Positions 54,623 through 63,863 of a stretch of 64,000 bases of DNA are shown here, in pieces. Origin of the DNA: Vibrio hibernica (GTDB taxonomy: Bacteria; Pseudomonadota; Gammaproteobacteria; Enterobacterales; Vibrionaceae); contig NZ_VHKO01000005.1 of assembly GCF_015223435.1 (NCBI RefSeq), positions 1 through 64,000 of the forward strand. Reading direction: 5' to 3'. Position 1 is the stretch's first letter; every line of letters begins with the position of its first letter. The notes under the pieces were generated by a model. That model saw only the letters and a list, made by a program, of their open reading frames with translations. It did not search any database and was not told the DNA's origin. The position numbers and the translations under genes were made by a program.

Positions 54623-54646
54623 AAGGTCCACATGTTGGGCCTTTTT
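54623..54646 (+). terminator. Terminator downstream of dgkA
   Basis: AAGGTCC / GGGCCTT stem (54623-54629 with 54637-54643, one G-U pair), then TTTTT. Confidence 0.75.
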
Positions 54647-54727
54647 ATTGAGCCTTTACTATCATTTGAGTGTGATTGATTTAGTGTTTACTTAATACTG
54701 AAACGCATTAATACCCTGTGAGAAATT

Positions 54728-55408
54728 ATGAAATTATTGATCATCGAAGATTCTGAAGCGTTACGTCGAAGCATTATGGTTGGCCTAAATAATCTTGGTT
54801 TTACGGTTGATGAAGCTGGAGATGGTGCAACAGGTTTAAGCATGGCGTTGCTGAATCCGTATGATTTGATCATTTTAGATTTAATGCTTCCTAATGTTGA
54901 TGGCATGGATATTTTAAAGTCACTCAGAAGGCAAAATATTGAAACTAAAGTGATCATCTTATCGGCTAAAAATCTAACGAAAGATAAAATAGATGGTTTG
55001 ATGCAAGGTGCAGATGATTATTTAACGAAACCATTTTCATTTGAAGAGTTGCATGCCAGAATTCTTGCGTTATTGCGTCGTGGCCAAACCAACCAAGTGA
55101 GCAATAGCCACCACATTGCGGGTTTTACACTTGATCTTGAAACAAAGAATTTTTCCTATCTTAATCACATCATCGATTTAACTCGCAATGAATTTAAGAT
55201 CATTGAATGTTTATTTCTGGCCCAAGGGCGAGTGGTGAATGTTGAAATGATCAGCGAAGCCGTAATGGGTAACTTTGATCATTTATCCAAAAATACCATT
55301 GAATCACACCTGTCATCGGTACGAAAAAAAGCGCGTGAATGCGGTGGTGATTTACCCATTAAAAATAAGCGCGGTTTTGGCTATATTATAGAAAAGAGTG
55401 CATCGTGA
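54728..55408 (+). CDS. OmpR/PhoB-type response regulator (CarR/VprA-like)
   Basis: 226 residues: receiver domain with phosphorylated Asp51 ('LIILDLMLPNVDG') and a C-terminal winged-helix DNA-binding domain ('LTRNEFKIIECLFL', 'NTIESHLSSVRKKA'). It overlaps the histidine kinase by 4 bp and follows eptA-dgkA. In vibrios such a pair (CarRS/VprAB) is known to control lipid A modification and polymyxin resistance; assignment here rests on synteny. Confidence 0.9.
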   Translation: MKLLIIEDSEALRRSIMVGLNNLGFTVDEAGDGATGLSMALLNPYDLIILDLMLPNVDGMDILKSLRRQNIETKVIILSAKNLTKDKIDGLMQGADDYLTKPFSFEELHARILALLRRGQTNQVSNSHHIAGFTLDLETKNFSYLNHIIDLTRNEFKIIECLFLAQGRVVNVEMISEAVMGNFDHLSKNTIESHLSSVRKKARECGGDLPIKNKRGFGYIIEKSAS

Positions 55409-56850
55409 AGAATAAAAAGCCTCGTTCAATCAAGCGTAATTTAGTGAATTCAATATCACTGTTATTCGGTGTGATTATTTTTGCCGTTTACTTATCCGTT
55501 GATTTAAGTATGGATGGTTGGGCAGATTCACAATTTGATAAAGCCTTAGTCAATAAAACAAATTATTTGAAATCCTTAGTGCGTGTCACTGATGATAAAG
55601 TTGACTTTGATGACACCATGATGAGTGAATCCACAGATAATGAGGATATTCATTATTATCAGCTATGGTATCAAGATAATATCTTCAAACGCTCTAATTC
55701 ATTAAATTCTTACCCAGATTATGAGCTGTTAAAAATACCTTTACCGCTCAATACCACTCAAATTCTTGATGTAAGATTGCCAAATGGGGAAACCGGAAGA
55801 GCGTCTATTTCCTACTTTCTTCCTGATTCAGAGTTGTTAAATACAAATCACGTTCATCCTGCTTATCTGGCACTGTACGAATCGAATGACTCTTTAGAGA
55901 ACATGTTGCTATTTTTGGATGTGTTACTCGTGGTCAGCTTTTTCTTTTCTATTTTCTTAATGCGCTATATCGCCACTCGGATTGTTAACAAGGGTTTAGC
56001 GCCATTACAGTACCTTAATGAAGAGATCAAAAAAATTGAGGTAAACTTGAATCGAGGAGACTCTACGGTTCAACTAATTGAAGTTCCTGCATCAGAAATA
56101 CCAATTGAAGAAATTGCGCCAATACGTAAAGAATTGAATGCGTTTATTACGGCAAATCAGCTTTTTTTACAAAATGAACAACGGTTAACCAGTGATATTG
56201 CTCATGAACTTAAAACGCCTATTGCTGAGATCATGAGTTTAAGCGAAGTCTATATTCGTTATCCAAATGATGAGCGTATAGGGAAAACCTACAAAGACGA
56301 TATGTTGAAAATATCCACGAGAATGAAGAACATTGTGGATAAACTGCTGCTTCTGCATCGTTCTTCATCGAAGTTGCTGCAGCTTGAGTATGATGATGTT
56401 GATACTGAAATAATGATCCAGCAAGTGCTAGATGATTTGTTATTCAAAGCGCCTAATATTCAAGAAAGAGTGACATGCGATCTGAAAACGAGTCTTTTGT
56501 ATGGCGATTCATTTTCTCTTAATGTGATTATTAATAACTTGCTTGATAATGCGCTGTTTTATAGCCCCGATGGCTCTAAAGTTGATATTGAAATCCTACC
56601 GACTGGTGATGAAAATCAATGGCAGTTACAGGTTAGTAATAATCTATGCCAACCACTCAGTCAGCAAGATATTGAGCATATTTTAGATCCTATGTATCAA
56701 GCCGATAGTTCCAGAACGTCTAATGAACGACATGGCTTAGGGCTTGCGATCGTGAATAATATTTGCAAGCAAAATGCGTATCAATTGACTTTTAATACTG
56801 ATATTCCGGGTCACATTATTTTTAGTGTTGGGCCGATTTTATCGGTATGA
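55405..56850 (+). CDS. EnvZ/QseC-type sensor histidine kinase (CarS/VprB-like)
   Basis: 481 residues. Membrane helices at about 14-34 and 167-190 enclose a periplasmic domain of about 130 residues rich in aspartate, glutamate and asparagine, which could sense cationic peptides or divalent cations (inference). His267 in 'LTSDIAHELKTPIAEIM' is the phosphorylated residue, and the ATPase N, G1 and G2 boxes are present ('INNLLDNALFYS', 'RHGLGLAIV'). The GTG start overlaps the stop of the response regulator. Confidence 0.9.
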   Translation: MKNKKPRSIKRNLVNSISLLFGVIIFAVYLSVDLSMDGWADSQFDKALVNKTNYLKSLVRVTDDKVDFDDTMMSESTDNEDIHYYQLWYQDNIFKRSNSLNSYPDYELLKIPLPLNTTQILDVRLPNGETGRASISYFLPDSELLNTNHVHPAYLALYESNDSLENMLLFLDVLLVVSFFFSIFLMRYIATRIVNKGLAPLQYLNEEIKKIEVNLNRGDSTVQLIEVPASEIPIEEIAPIRKELNAFITANQLFLQNEQRLTSDIAHELKTPIAEIMSLSEVYIRYPNDERIGKTYKDDMLKISTRMKNIVDKLLLLHRSSSKLLQLEYDDVDTEIMIQQVLDDLLFKAPNIQERVTCDLKTSLLYGDSFSLNVIINNLLDNALFYSPDGSKVDIEILPTGDENQWQLQVSNNLCQPLSQQDIEHILDPMYQADSSRTSNERHGLGLAIVNNICKQNAYQLTFNTDIPGHIIFSVGPILSV

Positions 56851-57000
56851 AATGCTCATTCGGACATCATAAATGAGGAAATAAAAGACTGAAAAGCTTC
56901 TGTTTTTATTTTTTCATATTACGCTAAGATGACTACATAATAGGCACTATTTATAATGGTAAAGTCTATTACCCCCCTTCATATTATGCATCTTTGCACC

Positions 57001-57034
57001 TCTACCTAATGCTGGTCGTTAGGTAGATATTTCT
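57001..57034 (+). terminator. Hairpin / possible terminator between kinase and DUF808 genes
   Basis: Perfect 9-bp stem TCTACCTAA / TTAGGTAGA (57001-57009 with 57019-57027), 9-nt loop, then TATTTCTTT. 150 bp after the kinase stop. Confidence 0.5.
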
Positions 57035-57123
57035 TTATTATCCAGCCAATAAAAATGCCTTTGAGTATATATTTTTCTATTATCGTATTATGATCTAGAT
57101 CTGATTTTTATTTAGGAAAACTC

Positions 57124-58041
57124 ATGGCCGGATTAAGCCTACTCACGTTATTAGATGATATTGCCTCTGTACTGGATGATGTGGCCGTGATGTCAAAAGT
57201 GGCCGCTAAAAAAACCGTTGGTGTATTAGGTGATGACTTAGCATTAAATGCTCAACAAGTTTCGGGTGTGCGGGCTGAACGTGAGATCCCTGTGGTATGG
57301 GGTGTAGCGAAAGGGTCGTTTCGTAATAAGTTGATTTTAGTACCGTCTGCTTTACTCGTGAGTGCGCTTGCGCCTTGGTTGATCACCCCAGTATTATTAA
57401 TTGGCGGCTTGTATTTATGCTACGAAGGCGCAGAAAAGGTACTGGAAAAATATCTTCATCATGAACATCCTATCAATAAGCAATCAGATGCCGATCAAGG
57501 CAATAATGATCTGACTCCTGAGGATTTAATGGCCTATGAACAAAAGAAAATCAAAGGCGCGATTCGTACCGATTTTATTTTGTCACTAGAAATCATCGTG
57601 ATTGCATTGGGGATCGTGCGAGGACATCCGCAATTAACTCAAATTGCAGTTGTGAGTCTTATTGCATTTATGATGACGTGTGGCGTTTATGGGCTTGTCG
57701 CTGGTATTGTCAAATTAGATGATTTAGGTTTTTATTTACAACGTAAAAGCCAAGGCAAGGGCGCTCTTAGTTTTTTCGGTAATGGCCTTGTTGCGATGGC
57801 GCCTAAACTAATGAAAGTGCTCACCGTGGTTGGTACTGTGGCGATGTTTTTAGTGGGCGGGGGCATCATTGAGCACAGTCTATCAATGGTGCATCACTGG
57901 ACATTGGCACTTAATGCCCCTTTTGCAGCGCTGACGTTTGTGAACGCAATCACGCCCCTCGTCATTAGCGGTTTATTAGGTTTAATCGCGGGGTCAATAT
58001 TAGTTGGCATTGGACAAGTGTTTTTGAAGTTGAAGCATTAG
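57124..58041 (+). CDS. DUF808 (YedI-like) inner-membrane protein
   Basis: 305 residues, with 'SLLTLLDDIASVLDDVAVMSKVA' at the N-terminus, 'CYEGAEKVLEKYLHH' and about six to seven membrane helices, which matches YedI/DUF808. Function is unknown in E. coli and vibrios. AGGAA lies before the ATG. Monocistronic, facing the LysR gene. Confidence 0.88.
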   Translation: MAGLSLLTLLDDIASVLDDVAVMSKVAAKKTVGVLGDDLALNAQQVSGVRAEREIPVVWGVAKGSFRNKLILVPSALLVSALAPWLITPVLLIGGLYLCYEGAEKVLEKYLHHEHPINKQSDADQGNNDLTPEDLMAYEQKKIKGAIRTDFILSLEIIVIALGIVRGHPQLTQIAVVSLIAFMMTCGVYGLVAGIVKLDDLGFYLQRKSQGKGALSFFGNGLVAMAPKLMKVLTVVGTVAMFLVGGGIIEHSLSMVHHWTLALNAPFAALTFVNAITPLVISGLLGLIAGSILVGIGQVFLKLKH

Positions 58042-58107
58042 ATTCGAAATTGTTTTTTATAATGGGTCAAGTCTCCATATAGTCCTATTTCAAGACTTAC
58101 CTACAAG

Positions 58108-58144
58108 CTGTACCTAAATGATGAGTATTGTCATTTAGGTGCAG
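58108..58144. terminator. Hairpin between convergent DUF808 and LysR genes
   Basis: CTGTACCTAAATGA / TCATTTAGGTGCAG (58108-58121 with 58131-58144), 10 bp perfect plus 3 outer pairs with one mismatch. Short T-run on the plus side only; probably terminates DUF808 transcription. Confidence 0.55.
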
Positions 58145-58212
58145 TTTCTCGTTTAGTTATAGCTTGTCGTTAAGATATAGCTTATCGCTTCGGCATAGTA
58201 TTTCAGCATGAC

Positions 58213-59139
58213 TTAGATGGAACTGTCAGCGCTTTCCACTTCTTTGCATAGCCATGTAATTAACCTATTTAAACTTTCATTTTCGGTCGATTTTGGCCTA
58301 ACCAAGTAATAACCCTTTCCTGATGTAATGCGTAGTGGATGCGGTGTAACCAAGCGGCCTAATTCAATTTCTTGTTGTGCAAGTGTCACATCACCAATCG
58401 TAATTCCAAACTGTTGAATCGCAGCATTCACAGAGAGATCTAGGGTGGCAAAGTGTTGATTCTTCGCGCCAGTTAAATGAATCAGTTGAGGTTGTTGCAG
58501 CGCTTTACTAGCATGAGTTAGCCATAGATCCCAATCCGATTTTTGCGGCGTTGCATGTAGCCAAGTGAGAGCGCTCAGGCTTGCGAAGTCAAAGCTTTCA
58601 TTTCCTTTTTTTCCCGTCAGTAACTCCGGTGAGCACATGGGTGTAAGCACTTCTTCAAACAGTAAATCAGCAAGTAAGTTTTCAGCATTGTGTGAGTAGT
58701 CGCCGTAGCCAATAGCGGCATCGAAGGATTCAGCGGTAAAGTTAATTTGATGCTTAATGGTTGACGTCAGTTCCACATCAATTTCTGGATGAGCTTGCTG
58801 AAAATTCATTAACTTAGGGAGTAGCCAAGGCGTAATGCAACTGGGTGCTTTTAGTTTTAGCTTCTGTTTATCATAGGAAATCTGTTCTACCGCACGTTGT
58901 AATTGATTCAAGATAGACTCTACTGATGCCATAAAGGTATGTCCTTTGGTGGTCAAGGTTAATCCTCTGGCATGTCTTTGAAATAATGTCACATCCAGTT
59001 TTTGTTCGAGTGAACCAATTTGTCGGCTAACCGCACCTTGAGTGAGGTTTAAACGTTGTGCAGCGGCGGTAAAATTTTGCTCTTCTGCCGTGATTAAAAA
59101 AGCATGCAGTTCTTTGGTAGAAGGTAGTCGGCTAAACAT
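58213..59139 (-). CDS. LysR family transcriptional regulator
   Basis: About 309 residues from ATG 59139, which has AAGGGA upstream; ATG 59178 has none. The HTH is at residues about 8-60 ('LNLTQGAVSRQIGSLEQKL'), followed by a LysR substrate-binding domain. It resembles GcvA-type LysR regulators in layout. Divergent from the HisC-like aminotransferase gene at 59381, so that gene and the amino-acid-binding protein are the likely targets. Confidence 0.85.
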   Translation of the reverse strand: MFSRLPSTKELHAFLITAEEQNFTAAAQRLNLTQGAVSRQIGSLEQKLDVTLFQRHARGLTLTTKGHTFMASVESILNQLQRAVEQISYDKQKLKLKAPSCITPWLLPKLMNFQQAHPEIDVELTSTIKHQINFTAESFDAAIGYGDYSHNAENLLADLLFEEVLTPMCSPELLTGKKGNESFDFASLSALTWLHATPQKSDWDLWLTHASKALQQPQLIHLTGAKNQHFATLDLSVNAAIQQFGITIGDVTLAQQEIELGRLVTPHPLRITSGKGYYLVRPKSTENESLNRLITWLCKEVESADSSI

Positions 59140-59380
59140 GGCGTCCCTTGTCTGTTTATTTTGTTCTTCTTGACGCATAATTTTTGGTATATGGTTTTTG
59201 TCATTTCACCTTTGTAGCTATGCGATTTTATCATGGCTAGTATGACAACTTTTCGATTCTCATTTCAACTTAATTTTGTATATGATGTAATTATTAAAAT
59301 AAATATGCACATAAATGGCATTAATATTTATTTTTATCGTATTTGTGTATTTTATTATTCAATTTAAACTGAGGGTGGTC

Positions 59381-60490
59381 ATGAAACCATTAGCTGAAAA
59401 ATTAGTTCCGCCAGCGGTAGAAAAACTCATACCTTATCAATCGGCACGTCGTATTGCTCGTCAAACCGGAAATACAGGGCACTTATGGCTTAATGCGAAT
59501 GAGCTTGAAAGTTGCTGCCAATACGGTGATGTGAGCGAAGGCAAAAACACGCACTACAATCGTTACCCTGATTTCTTGCCTCATGATATTGCTGCCGACT
59601 ACCAAGCTTACTGCGAATACCAATCTAATATTGTCTTTTCGTCAAACCTTGAAACCATTGCGGTACGTGGGGCGGATGAAGCAATTGATTTATTAGTTCG
59701 CACGTTTTGCCAACCAGGTAACGATCAAATCCTAGTGTGTCCACCGACTTATGGTATGTATGAGTTTTGCGCTGATGCATTTTCGGTGAATACTGCCGTG
59801 GTGCCATTATTAGAGAACTTTCAATTGGATCTCGCCACGATAGAAACCAAGCTTGATAAAACCAGTTTAGTCTTTTTGTGTTCGCCAAATAATCCCACCG
59901 GCAATGTGCTGCACCAGCAAGATTTACTTACCTTATTGGAAGCGAGTAAAGATAAGTCACTAGTGGTGGTTGATGAAGCTTATATTGAATTTGCACCGCA
60001 TACTTCTGTAGTTGGCTTAATGGCTGAATATCCACATTTGATTGTGATTCGAACCTTATCAAAAGCTTTTGGTTTAGCGGCGATTCGGGTGGGTTTTATG
60101 TTGGCAGATTCTAGCGTGATGACCTATGTTTCTCGCTTAATTGCCCCTTATCCTATTGCGGATCCTAGCGCTGAAATTGCTCAAAAAGCACTGAGTCCCG
60201 CAGGAATTCAGCAGATGGAACAGCAAACTAAGTCGCTAATAGAAGTAAGAGACTGGTTTAGTGCTGAAATTTCAGAATTAGCTATCGTCGAAAAAGTTTA
60301 CGCCTCGAGTACGAATTTTGTTCTCGTGCGATTTAACACTCAAAGTAGTATGTATGATTACTTAATTAGCAAAGGCATTGTTGCAAGAAGCCCCGCTAAT
60401 GAATTGAGTGTGAAAGGGTGTGTTCGTATCACCATTGGCAGCAAAGCCAGTATGGTTGAAACATTAAATGCGTTAAAACAATATACTTAA
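59381..60490 (+). CDS. HisC-like class I/II aminotransferase
   Basis: 369 residues from ATG 59381 (GAGG six bases upstream); a longer frame from 59315 adds 22 hydrophobic residues without a ribosome site. PLP residues: 'CPPTYGMYEF', 'SPNNPTGNVL', 'VVDEAYIEF' and the lysine in 'RTLSKAFGLAAIRVGF'. It resembles histidinol-phosphate aminotransferase but is outside a his operon and paired with an amino-acid-binding protein and a LysR regulator, so it may act on another amino acid; the true substrate is open. Confidence 0.8.
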   Translation: MKPLAEKLVPPAVEKLIPYQSARRIARQTGNTGHLWLNANELESCCQYGDVSEGKNTHYNRYPDFLPHDIAADYQAYCEYQSNIVFSSNLETIAVRGADEAIDLLVRTFCQPGNDQILVCPPTYGMYEFCADAFSVNTAVVPLLENFQLDLATIETKLDKTSLVFLCSPNNPTGNVLHQQDLLTLLEASKDKSLVVVDEAYIEFAPHTSVVGLMAEYPHLIVIRTLSKAFGLAAIRVGFMLADSSVMTYVSRLIAPYPIADPSAEIAQKALSPAGIQQMEQQTKSLIEVRDWFSAEISELAIVEKVYASSTNFVLVRFNTQSSMYDYLISKGIVARSPANELSVKGCVRITIGSKASMVETLNALKQYT

Positions 60491-60551
60491 TATAAACAAT
60501 ACGCCGAATACAAACGGTACATCTAATATAATAATTTAAAAGGATTTAGTC

Positions 60552-61328
60552 ATGAAAAAAATAATTACGATTGCGGCTGTGCTTTGTTCTATGTTGTGGC
60601 TACCGGCGCAAGCGGCCGATCAAAAGGTAGTGCGTTTATCTTCAGATTTCACCTATCCACCTTTTAACTACAAAGATTCAAATGGTGAGCCTGCAGGTTT
60701 TGATATCGAAATTGCCGCGGCATTATGTAAAGAAGCCAATTTTAAATGTGTGTGGAGCACTCAAGATTGGGATGGTTTGGTCCCTGCATTATTAGCGCGC
60801 AAATCGGATGTCATTATGGCGTCTATGCGTATTACTGAAGAGCGTAAAAAACGTATTCTGTTCACTAATAAGTACTACCAAACTCCGGCTCGTTTTGTCG
60901 CAAAAAGTGATGCTGGTTTTACTCTGGATAAAGCAGGTCTAACAGGTAAAACGATTGGTGTTCAAATTGGCACTATTCATGATACTTATGTGACGGAAAA
61001 ATTTGGTGATGTGGCATCTATCAAACGTTATAAAGGTCAAGACGAAGTCTATTTAGATTTGGAAAATGGTCGTCTCGATGCAGCGTTTGGTAATGCGGAT
61101 CAACTTCAATTGGCGTTCTTAGATAAACCATTAGGTAAAGGCTTTGCGTTGGTTGGCACGCCAGTAACGGATAAAGCTTATGTGGGAGAGGGAACGGCGT
61201 TAGCTCTGCGTAAACAAGATACCAAGCTCGCGGATGCTTTTAATAAGGCAATAGCGGAAATACGTAAAAATGGCACTTACGACAAAATTGCAGCTAAATA
61301 TTTCAACTTCGATATTTATGGTGACTAG
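60552..61328 (+). CDS. Cationic amino-acid ABC transporter substrate-binding protein
   Basis: 258 residues with a signal peptide (cleavage near 'QAA-DQ', residue 22) and the type 3 solute-binding fold: 'YPPFNYKDSNGEPAGFDIEI', 'QDWDGLVPALLARKSDVIM', 'IGVQIGTIHDTYV' and a C-terminal 'NGTYDKIAAKYF'. It is most like HisJ/ArgT/ArtJ-type binding proteins for arginine, lysine, ornithine or histidine. 61 bp after the aminotransferase gene, so probably co-transcribed. No permease or ATPase gene follows. Confidence 0.88.
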   Translation: MKKIITIAAVLCSMLWLPAQAADQKVVRLSSDFTYPPFNYKDSNGEPAGFDIEIAAALCKEANFKCVWSTQDWDGLVPALLARKSDVIMASMRITEERKKRILFTNKYYQTPARFVAKSDAGFTLDKAGLTGKTIGVQIGTIHDTYVTEKFGDVASIKRYKGQDEVYLDLENGRLDAAFGNADQLQLAFLDKPLGKGFALVGTPVTDKAYVGEGTALALRKQDTKLADAFNKAIAEIRKNGTYDKIAAKYFNFDIYGD

Positions 61329-61381
61329 GCCAAAAAATCATAAAGCTATTTTTTAGTTGTAATGAATTTTAAACAAAAAAA

Positions 61382-61423
61382 TCCCTGCTTTCGTTTACTC
61401 TAAAGCGATAAACTAAGCAGGGA
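61382..61423 (-). terminator. Minus-strand terminator between the binding-protein and pirin genes
   Basis: TCCCTGCTT / AAGCAGGGA (61382-61390 with 61415-61423) plus an inner TTTA/TAAA pairing; on the minus strand it runs into TTTTTTTG. It is 150 bp beyond the pirin stop. Confidence 0.75.
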
Positions 61424-61575
61424 GTCGCTTATTATGATTGCGAATCAGAAGCACACACAGTAATTATAGTGATCTATTGATGCTTGGGTATGTTAACTAT
61501 TCATGAAGCTTTTAGTTTTCGATCAATATCTCAAGTAGCTCTAGCTCTGAAGCACGATGTGATTCGCTAGCTAGA

Positions 61576-62451
61576 CTAATAACGATGAAATTTACCCGCT
61601 TGATAGTCATTAATCGCTTGGTTAATTTCATCAATGCTGTTCATCACAAAAGGTCCGTGGTGGACAATGGGTTCATCAATCGGTTCACCTACAAAAATCA
61701 GCAGTCCGGTGTCAGAATCTGATGTTATTTCAATTTCATCATGGCTATTATCTAGTGGCATAACAGGCTTCATAATGGCAAAGTCACTTTGTTTTAATGC
61801 CTTTCCTGAAACGGTTACATTCCCTTTATAGACATAGATAAGTGCATTATGGCCACTTGGTATTTTGAGTGAAATAGTGTTGCCTGCTTGGGCTTTCCAA
61901 TCAGCAACAGTAGCCGGTACGCCTGTATCCGTTAATGGGCCTTGTAGTGGTTCACCGTTCACGATTAAGTCGCCTGATAAAATCCGCAGTAGATTCGTTT
62001 CGGTTATAAATTTTTCAGTAATTGATTCAGGCTGAAAATCAAAATATTTAGCAGGCTGCATTTTGTCGCGTGCTGGTTGATTAATCCAAATCTGAAAACC
62101 GTGTAATTGACCATCTTCCATGATCGGCATTTCGCTGTGGATCACGCCTTGTCCGGCTGCCATCCATTGTGCGCCACCGCTGCGTAATTCACCTACATTG
62201 CCCATATGATCTTTGTGCTGAAAGTGCCCATTCATCATATAGGTTAAGGTTTCGATACCGCGATGAGGATGCGGAGGAAAACCACCCACATAATCTTTTT
62301 TATCGTCAGCTTTTAATTCATCCACCATTAAAAACGGTGAGAAGTATTTATTATTGAAACCAGCAACCCGACGAATTTTCACTCCGTCACCATCGGATGT
62401 ATTTTGAGATTGCATAACGAAATGCACGGGACGTTGATTTAATTGAGACAT
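61576..62451 (-). CDS. Pirin family protein
   Basis: About 291 residues from ATG 62451 with GAGG five bases upstream; ATG 62496 has none. Two cupin halves; the N-terminal one has the metal-binding histidines in 'FPPHPHRGIETLTYMMNG' and 'FQHKDHMGN', then 'WMAAGQGVIHSEMP'. Bacterial pirins can act as quercetinases or interact with metabolic enzymes; the role here is unknown. Confidence 0.93.
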   Translation of the reverse strand: MSQLNQRPVHFVMQSQNTSDGDGVKIRRVAGFNNKYFSPFLMVDELKADDKKDYVGGFPPHPHRGIETLTYMMNGHFQHKDHMGNVGELRSGGAQWMAAGQGVIHSEMPIMEDGQLHGFQIWINQPARDKMQPAKYFDFQPESITEKFITETNLLRILSGDLIVNGEPLQGPLTDTGVPATVADWKAQAGNTISLKIPSGHNALIYVYKGNVTVSGKALKQSDFAIMKPVMPLDNSHDEIEITSDSDTGLLIFVGEPIDEPIVHHGPFVMNSIDEINQAINDYQAGKFHRY

Positions 62452-62757
62452 AGTGACCTCGGGATGATTAGTTAATATGCATTCATAATAGAACAAGATA
62501 TTGAGCTTGATGATGGGCGTAGATCAATGAACTTGTTCGAAAAAACTGAACAACAAAGATCGTTATATGTGTAAGGTGCTATGGATGCAGCGGTTATGAA
62601 TGCATCTTTAAGTGAAGAGTGTGCGGTGGGGGCTATCTTGACCATTGATTCCACTTATAAAATAACATAGTTTAGTGATATACCTCCGATTTGTAACAAT
62701 TCATCAAGACATTTTTGCATTAATATAACGATAAAAATAACCGGCATGGAGAACAGG
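62452..62757. other. pirin / ABC-importer divergent intergenic region
   Basis: 306 bp with no convincing gene. A perfect 12-bp inverted repeat ATGCATTCATAA / TTATGAATGCAT lies at 62477-62488 and 62594-62605, 105 bp apart. No clear promoter boxes for the importer; the ribosome site GGAG is at 62749. Confidence 0.45.
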
Positions 62758-63849
62758 ATGTTCAACCTTCAAAGAAAACCTTTACTGGCCTTAATTAGCT
62801 CACTTGCGACCTTATCCACTATTTATACTGCGAATGCTTTTGCGCAAGATACCGCGGCTGTTAAAAACACAGAAATTACGGTGGGCGCACTACGTTTCAC
62901 CAGTCATGCTGCGACTTTTGTGGCGCTTGAACGTGGGTACTTTAAGCAGCAAGGGTTGGATGTAAAACTGAAATTCTTCCAAGCGGCGCAACCAATGGCA
63001 GTGGCGGTAGCATCTAAAGATGTTGATTACGCCGTGACCGCAATGTCGGGTGGTTTGATTTCCTTGGCTGATAAAGGCGCGATCAAAATTATCGGTGGTT
63101 CATTGTCGGAAGATCCAAAAGTCAGTGGTCAAAAAATTGTGGTTTCCAATAAAGCATTTGAATCTGGCGTGACCGATCCATCTAAACTCGATGGCAAGAT
63201 GTGGGCTATTTCCCAGAAAGGATCGTCGTTCCATTATGTTGGCGCACAAATTGAAGCCCAAGATCACATCACCATGCACTTTAAACCGTTGCAAAAAGTC
63301 GGTGCGATTATTGGTGCAATGAAATCAGGCCAAGTAGATGCATGGTCGATTGTTCCGCATATTGCTAAGCCTTTGGCGGATGCTGGCGCGGTTCATATTA
63401 TTGGTAATGTGTCGGATTACTTGCCTAATTACCAAGTCACCACCATTTTTACCTCCACCCACAATGCCACCGACGAACGCGCGCAAACTCAAGCATTCCT
63501 GACTGCAATTGCTAAGGGTGCGGCGGATTATAATGCTGCCATGATCGATCATACCGCAGGTCAGCAAGGTGAAGATGATATGGTGAAACTGATCCATAAA
63601 TACATCTATACCGATCAACCTCTCGACAAAGCCGCCCCAAGCATCATCAATGGTTCGATGCGATTAAATGCCGATAACTTCTTAAACATGGCGTCTTTGC
63701 AAAATCAATTGGATTGGTTTCAGCAAGGTAAGATGGTTAATACTTCAATCAAGCTGACTGATATTGTGGATACCAGTTATGTGAAAACGGTTGATGCTAA
63801 ATCAGTTGATACAAAAGCAATGGATATGAAAAAAGAAGCCACTAAATAA
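62758..63849 (+). CDS. NitT/TauT-type ABC transporter substrate-binding protein
   Basis: 363 residues with a signal peptide (cleavage near 'AFA-QD', about residue 30). The SsuA/ThiY/NMT1-like fold shows in '[20 protein letters not shown]', '[14 protein letters not shown]' and '[20 protein letters not shown]'. The substrate could be a sulfonate, nitrate or pyrimidine; no residue decides. The last 25 residues are an unusual repeated charged tail with alternating 'DAKS', 'DTKA' and 'DMKK' units. ATG 62758 has GGAG five bases upstream. Confidence 0.85.
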   Translation: MFNLQRKPLLALISSLATLSTIYTANAFAQDTAAVKNTEITVGALRFTSHAATFVALERGYFKQQGLDVKLKFFQAAQPMAVAVASKDVDYAVTAMSGGLISLADKGAIKIIGGSLSEDPKVSGQKIVVSNKAFESGVTDPSKLDGKMWAISQKGSSFHYVGAQIEAQDHITMHFKPLQKVGAIIGAMKSGQVDAWSIVPHIAKPLADAGAVHIIGNVSDYLPNYQVTTIFTSTHNATDERAQTQAFLTAIAKGAADYNAAMIDHTAGQQGEDDMVKLIHKYIYTDQPLDKAAPSIINGSMRLNADNFLNMASLQNQLDWFQQGKMVNTSIKLTDIVDTSYVKTVDAKSVDTKAMDMKKEATK

Positions 63850-63863
63850 ATACCAGAGACAAT

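Noticed and set aside
62472..62654. 60-codon minus-strand frame between pirin and the importer
   Set aside because: Low-complexity translation, no ribosome site, and it overlaps the pirin leader; it is probably chance.
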